Shown: positions 44,178 through 52,415 of the stretch, in pieces
Layout: every line of letters starts with the position of its first letter
How positions within the stretch are numbered: the stretch's first letter is position 1
Assembly: GCA_021203205.1 (NCBI GenBank)
Contig: JAJQBQ010000018.1
Span: forward strand, 1 to 64,000
Source: Lachnospiraceae bacterium
GTDB taxonomy: Bacteria; Bacillota; Clostridia; Lachnospirales; Lachnospiraceae
DNA length: 64,000 nucleotides
Direction: 5' to 3'
Position numbers and translations under genes: made by a program
Notes under the pieces: model-generated
The model's database searches: none
The model's input: only the letters and a program-made list of their open reading frames with translations
What the model was told of the DNA's origin: nothing

Positions 44178-45602
44178 ATGCGTGTACAGGATATCATCAA
44201 TTTGTCAAAGGAATACGTGCTGTTCGGTGCAGTGGCGGGAGTTGCGGCTGTGCTTTTTCTTGCGATTGGCTATTTTGTGATATACAGAAAAGTTCTCCAT
44301 GGCACCCGCCGGTTAAGCAGGCTTCGCATGCTCTGGTGGGCGGTTTTTTGCTGCTATATGGTAGTCCTGATTGGAGCGACGGTACTTTCAAGAAGCAGCG
44401 GGGCTTGGAATGATCGGAAAATTGTCGGGCTGTTTGTCTCCTATAAAGACGCGTGGATTTCCGGCACAGCGTCAGCGTGGCGCAATCTGGTTTTAAATAT
44501 TCTGCTCTTTGTGCCGCTTGGCTTTCTGCTGCCCCTTGGGTGGCGCCGGTTTCGGGTTTTCTGGAAAACTTCCCTGTTCGGTCTGATCCTCACCGTGATG
44601 ATCGAGTGCTTTCAGCTGATTTTTTCCTTTGGATTGTTTGAGATGGATGACATATTCAACAATCTGCTGGGAGCGATGATCGGATATGGCTTCTATGAAC
44701 TGTGGCGTGTGGTCGCGCCGGGATCGGGAAAAGAAAAAAATGTGAAATGGTGTCTGGCCGCGCAGCTCCCGCTGCTGCTTGCCGTATGCGGTTTCGCAGT
44801 GTTGGGATTCTGCTATCAGAATCAGGAACTGGGAAATTTGTCGGTCACATGTATATCGCCGTATAAGACGGCACAGATGACGATTTCTACGAATCAGACA
44901 TACAGCAGTGAAAGCAGATCGGGAATGGTGTACCGGATCAGAACCTGTACGCTGGAAGAAACGGCGGAAATTGCGCAGGAGATGTTCGAACTGCTGGGAA
45001 CCGCAGTGGATGAGAGCAGAACGGATGTCTATGACAATTCCGTGTTTTATTATTCGCTGGATGCAGATTATATTTTAACTGTGGATTTTCTGGGCGGCAC
45101 TTATGATCTGACGGATTTCTCCACGACATTTTATCACAGCGAAGACGCAGACCAGCCGACGCAGGTGTATCAGGCGGAGGAAGCTGATGTGAAAAAGGTG
45201 CTGGAGACCTATGGGATCGAGCTGCCGGAGGGCGCGGTCTTTTCGGAATCGGACGGCACCTACAGCTTCACGGCCGATCGCGTCATGGACGGAGACAATA
45301 TGTGGGACGGTACGCTTTCGTGTACGTTGTATGATAACGGACGATGCGGCTATATTACAAATTATTTTATCGAGTGTGAGCCTTATAAGGAATTTTCACT
45401 TATTTCGGAGCAGGAGGCCTATGAAGAAATCTGCGCCGGGAAATTTGTGAGCGGCGTCATCAATGCGGATTCGGTGATCGAAGTGGGCGAAGTAAGGATG
45501 GAATACCTGGCGGACACGAAAGGATTTTATCAGCCGATCTGGGTGTTTGAAGTGACGGTGGACGGGAGCGATGCGGAGATTTGCATCAGGGCGCTGAAAT
45601 AA
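44178..45602 (+). CDS. VanZ-family protein with C-terminal extracytoplasmic domain
   Basis: Residues 1-180 form a VanZ-like membrane domain: NILLFVPLGFLLP, ECFQLIF and DDIFNNLLGAMIGY are the conserved pieces. VanZ proteins are linked to low-level resistance to glycopeptides and lipopeptides by changing the cell surface. After another membrane helix (about residue 192-212), an outside domain of about 250 residues follows, ending in a PepSY/YcdB-like strand pattern (PIWVFEVTVDGS). The total of 474 residues is more than twice a plain VanZ. AGGAG lies 9 nt before the ATG, and the PAP2 gene is directly upstream, so they form one operon. Confidence 0.88.
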   Translation: MRVQDIINLSKEYVLFGAVAGVAAVLFLAIGYFVIYRKVLHGTRRLSRLRMLWWAVFCCYMVVLIGATVLSRSSGAWNDRKIVGLFVSYKDAWISGTASAWRNLVLNILLFVPLGFLLPLGWRRFRVFWKTSLFGLILTVMIECFQLIFSFGLFEMDDIFNNLLGAMIGYGFYELWRVVAPGSGKEKNVKWCLAAQLPLLLAVCGFAVLGFCYQNQELGNLSVTCISPYKTAQMTISTNQTYSSESRSGMVYRIRTCTLEETAEIAQEMFELLGTAVDESRTDVYDNSVFYYSLDADYILTVDFLGGTYDLTDFSTTFYHSEDADQPTQVYQAEEADVKKVLETYGIELPEGAVFSESDGTYSFTADRVMDGDNMWDGTLSCTLYDNGRCGYITNYFIECEPYKEFSLISEQEAYEEICAGKFVSGVINADSVIEVGEVRMEYLADTKGFYQPIWVFEVTVDGSDAEICIRALK

Positions 45603-45734
45603 CATTTAGGCGGCTGCCTGCGAAAAACGGGGGATCTGCGAAAAACGACGCAAGAATCAGGTTGAGAAAAAAACGCATTAAGGATATAATGAAATCGTAA
45701 CTGCTATGAGTCCAGGAATTTTTCAAGGGAGGCA

Positions 45735-45806
45735 CAGTGTGAAAAATCACTCTGATGAATTGCTTTTTGCACGGTCGACTTCCTCACAGAGGAAGTCATG
45801 CGCTCC
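45735..45806 (+). repeat. Palindromic repeats before the DUF4869 gene
   Basis: TGAAAAATCACTCTGATGA (from 45740) matches 30671-30689 exactly. GACTTCCTC-ACA-GAGGAAGTC (from 45777), a perfect 9-bp stem, is followed by ATGCGCTC as at 30626 and 30815. The two elements occur in the same order at both loci. Confidence 0.8.
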
Positions 45807-45820
45807 GGAAAGAGGTTAAC

Positions 45821-46276
45821 ATGCTTAAAATCTGGTACTGCGGCGGAGTAAAGTATATGAAAGATGCTCCCTCTTATTTCGACCATGTCTATGAAGATGA
45901 ATGGATCGTGGATCCGTTTGTTAAGGAAATGATACAGGACGTGGATTCCTCCACGGTGATCAGCGCACATGTAATAGAAAGCCCGGTGCTCGGTGCCATC
46001 ACGCCCAAAGAATTGTCCGGAGGGGTAAAGGTTTTGATTCTGATGCTGAAAGACGATTCTTTTATTTATAATATGTCGAATTGCGGCAACAATTGTGCCA
46101 AATGGATTTTAAAAATCGCGGAGAAGAAAGATCTCACAGTGTATCTGCAGCACATTTTGCGCTTTGAGGGTGAGTTTGAGATCGCGATTATGAATACAGG
46201 CAGGGTCGTTCACAATCGGAAAGAATATGTGGAAGCTCTTCTGGAGGCGGAGGAATTACAGGACGGGGAAACTTAA
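45821..46276 (+). CDS. DUF4869 domain protein
   Basis: The 151-residue protein starts at ATG with GAAAGAGG upstream. MLKIWYCGG, YEDEWIVDPFV, SPVLGAITPKELSGGVK and NMSNCGNNCAKWILKIA match the DUF4869 family. It is cytoplasmic with no membrane segment. In related Clostridia I recall it beside a P-loop protein like the one at 47893; here an insertion separates the pair. Function unknown. The gene itself looks intact. Confidence 0.85.
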   Translation: MLKIWYCGGVKYMKDAPSYFDHVYEDEWIVDPFVKEMIQDVDSSTVISAHVIESPVLGAITPKELSGGVKVLILMLKDDSFIYNMSNCGNNCAKWILKIAEKKDLTVYLQHILRFEGEFEIAIMNTGRVVHNRKEYVEALLEAEELQDGET

Positions 46277-46482
46277 GTGAGAATCTGACGCAAGCTGAAC
46301 AAATTATTTCACGGCGGCTCTTAAGAAACACTTGGACGCAACCGTTGCGAATACGGAAGTGTCGTTTCGCGGAACTTTCGGAGGCGGCCATGAGTAGAAA
46401 AATAAGGAGGTAAGTTAAGTAGCAAAAAACATTGAAAAAGATTCCGAAATGTGACAAAATGTGTTCATCAGGAGGATTAATT

Positions 46483-46590
46483 ATGAACACATCTAATATT
46501 ACAAATTATAGACCAAAAGATTTAGCTTAAATTGGTAGGAGTTTCCGTCAAAACGCTATAGCGCTGGGACAGATAAGGGAGGACGGGGAG
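46483..46590 (+). pseudogene. tnpA: IS607-type TnpA (serine recombinase) N-terminal remnant
   Basis: After AGGAGG, an ATG at 46483 opens MNTSNITNYRPKDLA and stops. One base later the frame continues KLVGVSVKTL, a stop, then RWDR and another stop. Joined, these give the MerR-like helix-turn-helix at the start of IS607 TnpA. The catalytic recombinase domain is gone: the fragment runs directly into the TnpB start. The element cannot move itself. Confidence 0.75.
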
Positions 46591-46591
46591 A

Positions 46592-47764
46592 TTGCTAAGG
46601 AGTTACAAAACGGAAATAAATCCGACGCCGAAGCAGATACAGATCATCCATAAGACGATCGGAACCTGCAGATTCGTCTACAACTTTTATCTTGCGTATA
46701 ATAAGGAAATGTACGAAAAGGAGCATCGTTTTGTCTCCGGCATGGATTTTTCCAAATGGCTGAACAATGTTTACCTGAAAGAGAATCCGGATCAGGCGTG
46801 GGTGAAAGAGGTCAGTTCCAAATCCGTGAAGAAAAGCATCATGAACGCGGAAAAGGCTTATAAAAGGTTCTTCAAGGGACAAGGCGGATTCCCCCGTTTT
46901 AAGAAGAAGGGGAAGTCGGATGTAAAAATGTACTTTGTCAAAACAGATTCACGGGTGATCATCCCATGTGAACGGCACAGGATAAAAATCCCCACGCTCG
47001 GCTGGGTGAGGTTAAAAGAAAAGGGCTATATCCCGACAGATCCTGATACCCATGTCATAAAGAGCGGGACAATTTCATGCCACGCAGGCAGATATTATGT
47101 GTCGGTGCTGGTGGAAGAGCCTGAAAAAGAAAAGTCGGCCTTAACGGACTCCGGCATCGGCGTAGATGTCGGCGTGAGGGATTTTATGATCGCAAGCAAC
47201 GGCATGAAAAAGAAAAATATCAACAGGACCGCAAAGGTCAGGAAGTTAGAGAAACAGTTAAAACGGGAGCAGCGCAGCCTGTCGAGGAAATACGAGGGCC
47301 ATAAAAAGCGCAGCACAAAGCAGGAAGGAGGAGCTACCCGGCAGAATATCCAAAAACAACAGTTAAAGGTACAGACACTTCATCAGAGGATAAATAATAT
47401 CCGTACCGATTACGTAAATAAGTGCGTGAGTGAACTGGTGAAAACCAAACCGGCTTATATCACAATTGAAGATTTAAACGTATCGGGAATGATGAGGAAC
47501 AGGCATCTCTCGAAAGCAGTCGCTTCACAGAAGTTTTATGAGTTCAGGACGAAGCTGGAAGCAAAATGCAAGGAAAACGGGATCGAATTAAGGGTTGCGG
47601 GCAGATGGTATCCTTCAAGCAGAGTATGCCATGCATGTGGCTGCATAAAGCATGACCTGAAGCTGTCAGACCGAATCTATATCTGTGGATGCGGATACAG
47701 GGCGGACAGGGATTTTAATGCAAGCCTTAACTTAAGGGATGTCAAAACTTACAAAATAGCATAG
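46592..47764 (+). CDS. tnpB: TnpB RNA-guided nuclease (OrfB of IS607/IS605 type)
   Basis: The 390-residue protein has a helix-turn-helix-like start (YKTEINPTPKQIQIIHKTIGTCRFVYN), a RuvC nuclease with Asp in GIGVDVGVRD, Glu in ITIEDLNV and Asp in CGYRADRDFNAS, and a zinc finger CHACGC...CGCG. All catalytic residues are present, so it should be an active RNA-guided DNA endonuclease. The start is TTG at 46592 after GGAGGACGGGGAG; it lies inside the scrap of the tnpA gene. The guide RNA is expected from its 3' end and beyond. Confidence 0.93.
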   Translation: MLRSYKTEINPTPKQIQIIHKTIGTCRFVYNFYLAYNKEMYEKEHRFVSGMDFSKWLNNVYLKENPDQAWVKEVSSKSVKKSIMNAEKAYKRFFKGQGGFPRFKKKGKSDVKMYFVKTDSRVIIPCERHRIKIPTLGWVRLKEKGYIPTDPDTHVIKSGTISCHAGRYYVSVLVEEPEKEKSALTDSGIGVDVGVRDFMIASNGMKKKNINRTAKVRKLEKQLKREQRSLSRKYEGHKKRSTKQEGGATRQNIQKQQLKVQTLHQRINNIRTDYVNKCVSELVKTKPAYITIEDLNVSGMMRNRHLSKAVASQKFYEFRTKLEAKCKENGIELRVAGRWYPSSRVCHACGCIKHDLKLSDRIYICGCGYRADRDFNASLNLRDVKTYKIA

Positions 47765-47886
47765 AAAAGCGATTGTAAGTATGTACCGATGGCTAGTCGG
47801 GAATTTACGCCTGTGGACTATACAGGAACTTGCGAGTAGATATGTTTTCGGACAATCAAAAGCATATAGGTTGAAGCAGGAATAAT
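47765..47886 (+). ncRNA. Candidate TnpB guide RNA (reRNA) scaffold
   Basis: TnpB guide RNAs arise from the element's right end. This stretch is non-coding, has a CCTGT/ACAGG hairpin (47810-47826), and ends where the element should end. The guide would then be read from about 47887 onward, i.e. from the start of the P-loop gene. The exact 3' boundary is not certain. Confidence 0.45.
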
Positions 47887-47892
47887 CTCGGT

Positions 47893-48767
47893 ATGGGTAT
47901 ATCTGTCCATATTTTGAGTAGCAGTGATATGAAAGGTGAGTATTCTTTTCAGGTGAGAGGCAAGCGCACACGATTCTCTTTTCGAATCCGGCGCAACATC
48001 ACTGTGTTAAAAGGGGACAGCGCGAACGGAAAAACAACCCTGCTTATGATGATGTATGAATATCTGAGAACCGGCAGAGAATCCGGATATTCCGTGACCA
48101 CGGATGCGCGGTATTATGTTTATCTGCGTGATGAAGTTGGAAGAGACTGGACAGATGTGCTGTACCCGTTGAAAGATACGGTCATATTCATTGAGGAAAA
48201 CAATGACTTCATCTTTGGAAAGCAATTTGCGGAATTTGTAAAATCTTCAGGCAACTACTTTGTTCTTGTAAACCGTGCGCCGCTGAAAATGCTTCCTTAC
48301 AGTATACATGAAATATATGAGATCGTTATGGAAGGGCAGCGGGGGAGCCTGAAAGAAACATGGCACACGTTTCGTGAACTTTACAGCAACTTCCCGGTGC
48401 CGGAAAACAACCATCTGCAGATGGCGCCGCATTTGGCGCCATGATGGAGAAATGCATGGAGACGTTTGCGAATCGTGAGAACAGACGAATTTCGCTGTGG
48501 CTTCCGGAATCTTTTGAGTATATTATTTTAAAGTCCGGGCTCATATCATCGCCGGAAATTGAACGGATTCTTGAATCAGTGTCGGATTATGTGGAATGCG
48601 AAAAGTATGAAAGCTGGGAAAGGTTCTTCACAAATCTGCTGGAAAAACTGACGAAAGAATTGCCGCAGCCTTACTCGAAACAGAGGCTGCCGGCAGCCTG
48701 GCTGTCGGCGCCGGAGAAAGAAAAAATCATAAACGAATTCCCGGAGGCGATTCGGGAGAATATGTAA
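47893..48767 (+). pseudogene. P-loop ATPase gene with internal deletion (partner of DUF4869)
   Basis: The first frame (47893-48444) encodes a P-loop protein with VLKGDSANGKTTLL (Walker A), YYVYLRDEVGRDW and TVIFIEENNDFIF. It then changes sense after PENNHL. A second frame resumes from ADGAAFGAMMEKCM (about 48417) and continues with RISLWLPESFEYIILKSGL to 48767. In intact relatives I recall a TOPRIM-like segment between these points, so roughly 50 residues are missing and the frame has shifted. Its gene is immediately downstream of the TnpB element. Loss of function is likely. Confidence 0.7.
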
Positions 48768-48801
48768 ATGAAATGATAAGGGATAGTGTTTTAACAATTA
48801 G

Positions 48802-48836
48802 GGAGCTTCTGAAATGAACCATCAGAAGCTCCTTTT
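48802..48836 (+). terminator. Strong rho-independent terminator
   Basis: GGAGCTTCTGA (48802-48812) and TCAGAAGCTCC (48822-48832) form a perfect 11-bp stem followed by TTTT. It ends the DUF4869/P-loop locus. Confidence 0.9.
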
Positions 48837-48900
48837 ATGCAGTGAGTGCAGGTGTTATTGGTTTTCACACGCCGTAAAAATAAAAAAATTTTTTATAAGT

Positions 48901-48938
48901 GTGATATATCAGACGAAAAAAACCGTCTTATATATAAG
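48901..48938 (+). promoter_or_regulatory. ECF-type promoter motif, copy 2
   Basis: GTGATATATC, CGAAAAAAA and CGTCTTATATATAAGAGG (CGTC at 48924) match copies 1 and 3. The sigma gene starts about 150 nt downstream, leaving a long leader. Confidence 0.6.
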
Positions 48939-49085
48939 AGGATTTTCAATTTTGGTTAAATGACAATCTAATGGAACAATTCGAAGTGGCTTGGGAATAA
49001 TATATGAACCACATTTTCAGGGCGAACCCCGCCTAAAAACATGAAACGCAGCTACAATCGGCACCGGGAGGAAGAAGAAGGAGAC

Positions 49086-49658
49086 ATGGAGGATTCAACG
49101 ATCGTTGAAATGTACTGGAATCGCGATGAGGATGCGATTTACTGGACAAATCAGAAATATGGCACCATGTGCCAGAATATCGCGTACAGCATTCTGGACA
49201 GCCACGAGGATGCGGAAGAATGTACCAATGACACCTGGCTGAAGGCGTGGAATTCCATGCCGCCGCTTCGCCCAAAGAATTTGAAGGCATGGCTCGGCCG
49301 CGTGGCCAGAAATCTCGCGTTGGATCGCTGGGACAGAAGCCACGCCTTAAAAAGGGGCAAGGGTGTGGAGCGACTGGAGAGCACGGAGCAAATGTGGGAA
49401 GAGCTTGGGAAATGCATCCCGGACAGCCGGACCCCGGAGAAGGAAGTGGAAGGGGAAGAGCTTGGCAGATTCCTGGAAAAGTGGCTGAGAACCCTGCCAA
49501 AGGATGACAGGCAGCTTTTCTTAAGGAGATACTGGTACGGAGAGCGGGTAAAGGACCTGGCGGCGGAGCGCGGCGAGATGGCATCCTTTACGGCACTGCG
49601 CCTGTCAAGACTTCGGGAGAAGCTGAAAAAAGCGTTGAAAAAAGAGGGGCTGATGTGA
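49086..49658 (+). CDS. ECF-family RNA polymerase sigma factor (module 2)
   Basis: The 190-residue protein opens MEDSTIVEMYWNRDEDAI. Region 2 has DAEECTNDTWLKAWNSMPP and WLGRVARNLALDRW. Region 4 has LFLRRYWYGERVKDLAAERGE. It is clearly a paralogue of the sigma factors at 10595 and 57163. The ATG at 49086 is favoured by paralogue alignment; the open frame from 49041 has no ribosome binding site. The anti-sigma follows about 185 bp later. It probably controls the permease, lipoprotein and ATPase genes to 56361. Confidence 0.92.
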   Translation: MEDSTIVEMYWNRDEDAIYWTNQKYGTMCQNIAYSILDSHEDAEECTNDTWLKAWNSMPPLRPKNLKAWLGRVARNLALDRWDRSHALKRGKGVERLESTEQMWEELGKCIPDSRTPEKEVEGEELGRFLEKWLRTLPKDDRQLFLRRYWYGERVKDLAAERGEMASFTALRLSRLREKLKKALKKEGLM

Positions 49659-49843
49659 CTCTTATATGAAAAAGTCTTCGATGGGATGATCTTCAGGTAT
49701 GTAAGATGGGATTTCTTTTAGGCGTGTAGTTTCAGGAAACCATAGAGGTGTTATGTGTTATATAGGTTTGTTCGATGACAGACGAAAATCTCGACGAAGA
49801 ATAAGACCGTTTTTGCAATGAAAGTTCCGGAATGAGGTTTCTT

Positions 49844-50509
49844 ATGAATGAAAATGAGAAAGACAGAAAAATCAGGCAGCTTTACGACGGCCTGACGAAT
49901 ATCGATGATGAGCTGATTATGGAGGCAGGTGAGCCGATGGAGCGCAGTAAGAGCCGCGCCTTTCATCTTCGCATTTTTCGCAGGGGAAAGCGCCTGCGAA
50001 GTCCTAAAAAAAGAACCGTGCGCTGGGTCGCCAGAACTGCCGTTGTCTGTAGTCTGTGCCTGATCGTGTGCATCACTGCGGTGATTGCGATTGCTTCCCC
50101 AAAAGTCAGGGAGATGACCTGGAGAATGGCGCAGGTGTATATTGAAAGAGATACCGAAACAGAAGTCGCCGGGACAGAAGTCGTGATCGAGGATGTGGAT
50201 TCGGTTTCCTATAAAAGCGGCGGATGCGTGGAGAAGAAAAATATGTATAATACGGCGGAGGTTTCACTGACAGCAGGCCCGATTTACGGCCAGACGACCG
50301 TCTACGTGTATGTCAGCCAGGCCGGAAATGCCGGATCATTGATAACGGAGACTGCAACTTATTCGCTCCCGTGTACGAAGGAGCTGATGTATGATACGAC
50401 TTTCTTCGACTATGATGATTATAAGGGGGAAAGCTATCAGCTGAACGTGAAATTGTCCCCGTATGGCTATCAGACTACGACGAAGGTGGAGGGTACCTAT
50501 ATCCCATAA
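49844..50509 (+). CDS. Membrane anti-sigma factor (module 2)
   Basis: The 221-residue protein has the cytoplasmic motif LYDGLTNIDDELIMEAGEP, a basic stretch, one membrane helix (about residues 64-84) and an outside domain. The N-terminus matches the anti-sigma factors of modules 1 and 3, but the outside domain is different. It lacks the DUF4367-like ending and instead has a beta-rich segment (TVYVYVSQAG). This divergence would fit different signals. GAGG is 6 nt before the ATG at 49844; ATG at 49832 is less likely. The permease gene begins 9 bp after the stop. Confidence 0.78.
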   Translation: MNENEKDRKIRQLYDGLTNIDDELIMEAGEPMERSKSRAFHLRIFRRGKRLRSPKKRTVRWVARTAVVCSLCLIVCITAVIAIASPKVREMTWRMAQVYIERDTETEVAGTEVVIEDVDSVSYKSGGCVEKKNMYNTAEVSLTAGPIYGQTTVYVYVSQAGNAGSLITETATYSLPCTKELMYDTTFFDYDDYKGESYQLNVKLSPYGYQTTTKVEGTYIP

Positions 50510-50518
50510 GGAGAAAGC

Positions 50519-51316
50519 ATGAAAAGTTATTTTTATTCAACGCGAATGTCGCTCCGGCGCGCCTTCTGTGGTTCCAGATTTCCGGTAGCCGTGTTTCTGA
50601 CGACACTTCTGCTGATCCTGGACCTGCTGCCGGTATTCCTTTCCGGTGTAACCATCAAAGATGGGGCCGTGTATACGTCATATGACCTTTTGGAGTTGTA
50701 CGAATTGCGCGGCATGACGATGTTTCTGGGGTTTTCATTTATCACGGTGGTGCTTCCATACGCGGGGGTGTTTTGCGAAGATGTACAGAACGGATTTCTG
50801 ATTCCCTTTGTGAAAAGGAGCTCCGCAGGTGCGTATGCTGCAGGCTCGGTTCTGGCCTGCGGTGTCAGCTCATTTTTGTGCGCGTTTCTGGGAGAGGTTC
50901 TCTGTCTTGGATTTTACGCGCTGTTTTGCCCGCTCGTCGGGGAATATTTTCAGCCGGGAAATTTTCCGTACTCGCTGGTGCAGGGCGGCCATTACGTCGC
51001 CTTTCTGACTGCGAAGGCTGTGCTGTTCGGGCTGCGGGGTGCTTTTTTTGGGATAGTTGTGGTGTTTATCTCCACGATGGTTCGGAATCGCTATGTGGTT
51101 TACGCGGCACCCTTCATCCTGTACTATTTTCTCATGAAGTTTGCCTACAGTATAGTCAATGTGCCATCCACACTGAATATCGGCGGGATTTATTTTGTGT
51201 TTGCGTTCGGGCCGGAATATGAGCTGAAAAGTCTGGCATATGCGGCGTTGGTGACGGTTCTGCTGGGCTTGGTGACAGCAACGGCACTTTCTCGAAAAAC
51301 GCGGAGGATGATTTGA
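50519..51316 (+). CDS. ABC-2-like permease, subunit A (module 2)
   Basis: The 265-residue protein has six membrane helices in the ABC-2 pattern: first helix at about 23-42, a short outside loop, then five helices from about 63 to 255. A cytoplasmic SARMSLRRAF-like start is basic. AAGGAG is 6 nt from the ATG. The stop overlaps the region just before the second permease gene, so the two are coupled. Together they should form the membrane channel driven by the ATPase at 54321. Confidence 0.82.
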   Translation: MKSYFYSTRMSLRRAFCGSRFPVAVFLTTLLLILDLLPVFLSGVTIKDGAVYTSYDLLELYELRGMTMFLGFSFITVVLPYAGVFCEDVQNGFLIPFVKRSSAGAYAAGSVLACGVSSFLCAFLGEVLCLGFYALFCPLVGEYFQPGNFPYSLVQGGHYVAFLTAKAVLFGLRGAFFGIVVVFISTMVRNRYVVYAAPFILYYFLMKFAYSIVNVPSTLNIGGIYFVFAFGPEYELKSLAYAALVTVLLGLVTATALSRKTRRMI

Positions 51317-51330
51317 TAAGGAAATATATA

Positions 51331-52158
51331 ATGAGAAAAATATTTACTCTGGTAACTACGGATTTGAAGCGGCTGTTTTTTTCGCCGAAGGCGGGCCTCC
51401 TGCTGGTGCTCACACTCTTCTTTACCTACGATTTCGTCCGCATCGTGTCGCCCTATGCGGACGGCCTCGCGGTCACGCCCTGGGTTTATCCGATTTTTAT
51501 GGACGACTGGGGCAATTGTCTCTATGTCATCCTGCTCATCTGCGTGCTGATGAGCGACGCGCCGTTTCCGTGCGGGAGCGAGTTGAATATCCGGATGCGG
51601 GTGGGAAAATATGTCTGGCTGGCAGCAAAAATTCTGTACATCATGGCGGCATCCGCCATCTATCAGGTGGTGATCGCGCTGCTCAGCTGGCTGGTATTTC
51701 TGCCGGATCTTGGAATCAGCAGTGACTGGGGATATGTTCTTCGCACCTATTATACAAATACCGGGGGAGCCTATGATGCATCAGGAAACATAAGCGGCAC
51801 GTCGCTTCTGGGTTACGCGCCGATCACGGCCTGTCTGCTGCAGCTGGTTCTGGCCACCGGAGTCAGCACCATGCTGGGGCTGCTGATTTTCCTTTTCAAC
51901 AGCCTGTTCCACAATTATACGGGAACCGTGCTGGTGAGCGTATTCTCCTGTGCACATCTTCTGCTGAATGATTTTGGTTTCTATGAATTTATTTCCTTCG
52001 AGCCGATGCTGGTCCCGACCGCGTGGATCCAGCTGGGAGATCTGGCCAGTGTCATCTCGCCTGGACAGGCAGCGGGGATCCTGGCGGTGATAATACTGGG
52101 AGTGTCGCTGGTGTGTGCAGCGCTGATGAAGGCGGGGAGAATATGTATTTATGATTGA
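51331..52158 (+). CDS. ABC-2-like permease, subunit B (module 2)
   Basis: The 275-residue protein starts with MRKIFTLVTTDLKRLFFSPKAGLL, the basic, amphipathic start typical of ABC-2 permeases, and has about six helices. AAGGA is 8 nt before the ATG at 51331; the earlier TTG at 51313 overlaps the first permease stop. It is the likely second half of the channel. The outside loop after the fourth helix is Gly/Ser/Thr-rich (GGAYDASGNISGTS). Confidence 0.82.
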   Translation: MRKIFTLVTTDLKRLFFSPKAGLLLVLTLFFTYDFVRIVSPYADGLAVTPWVYPIFMDDWGNCLYVILLICVLMSDAPFPCGSELNIRMRVGKYVWLAAKILYIMAASAIYQVVIALLSWLVFLPDLGISSDWGYVLRTYYTNTGGAYDASGNISGTSLLGYAPITACLLQLVLATGVSTMLGLLIFLFNSLFHNYTGTVLVSVFSCAHLLLNDFGFYEFISFEPMLVPTAWIQLGDLASVISPGQAAGILAVIILGVSLVCAALMKAGRICIYD

Positions 52159-52415
52159 CGAGAAGCCGGACGACAGATGGGAGAATTGCTGAAGAAACTG
52201 GATTCGTCAGTTTTTGTGCTTCATCGCAAAGACCAGTGAGACTGAACTTTATGCTCAGGAAATGAAAATTAAAACGAAACAGAAAAATCAACGAATCCGA
52301 ACTTTGTGCTCATGGACTGAGGGCGAAAACGAAACAGGAATATATCGTGGAGGTAATGAATGTAAAGCTATTTCCGGAAGACACAGGAATCATAAACAGG
52401 AGGGGAATGAATATT
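52159..52415 (+). other. Spacer before the leucine-rich repeat lipoprotein
   Basis: Contains GACGACAGATGGGAGAATTGCTGAAGAAA (about 52167-52195), related to a segment at about 30755-30783. Part of this spacer is an open frame to 52347, but no ribosome binding site supports it. Otherwise nothing is seen. Confidence 0.4.

Larger units (their letters stand above)
46483..47886 (+). mobile_element. IS607-family element, TnpA-deleted, carrying TnpB
   Basis: Contains the TnpA scrap, an intact-looking TnpB and a downstream segment with the hairpin expected at the right end. The right boundary near 47886 is inferred, because the next gene starts at 47893. The left boundary is uncertain. It separates the DUF4869 gene from the P-loop gene. 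The spacer 46277-46482 shows a few small hairpins and no gene. Confidence 0.65.

Noticed and set aside
46592..47764. Miniature Cas12-type effector
   Set aside because: Length, the TnpA remnant upstream, absence of a CRISPR array and the OrfB zinc finger make it an ordinary TnpB.
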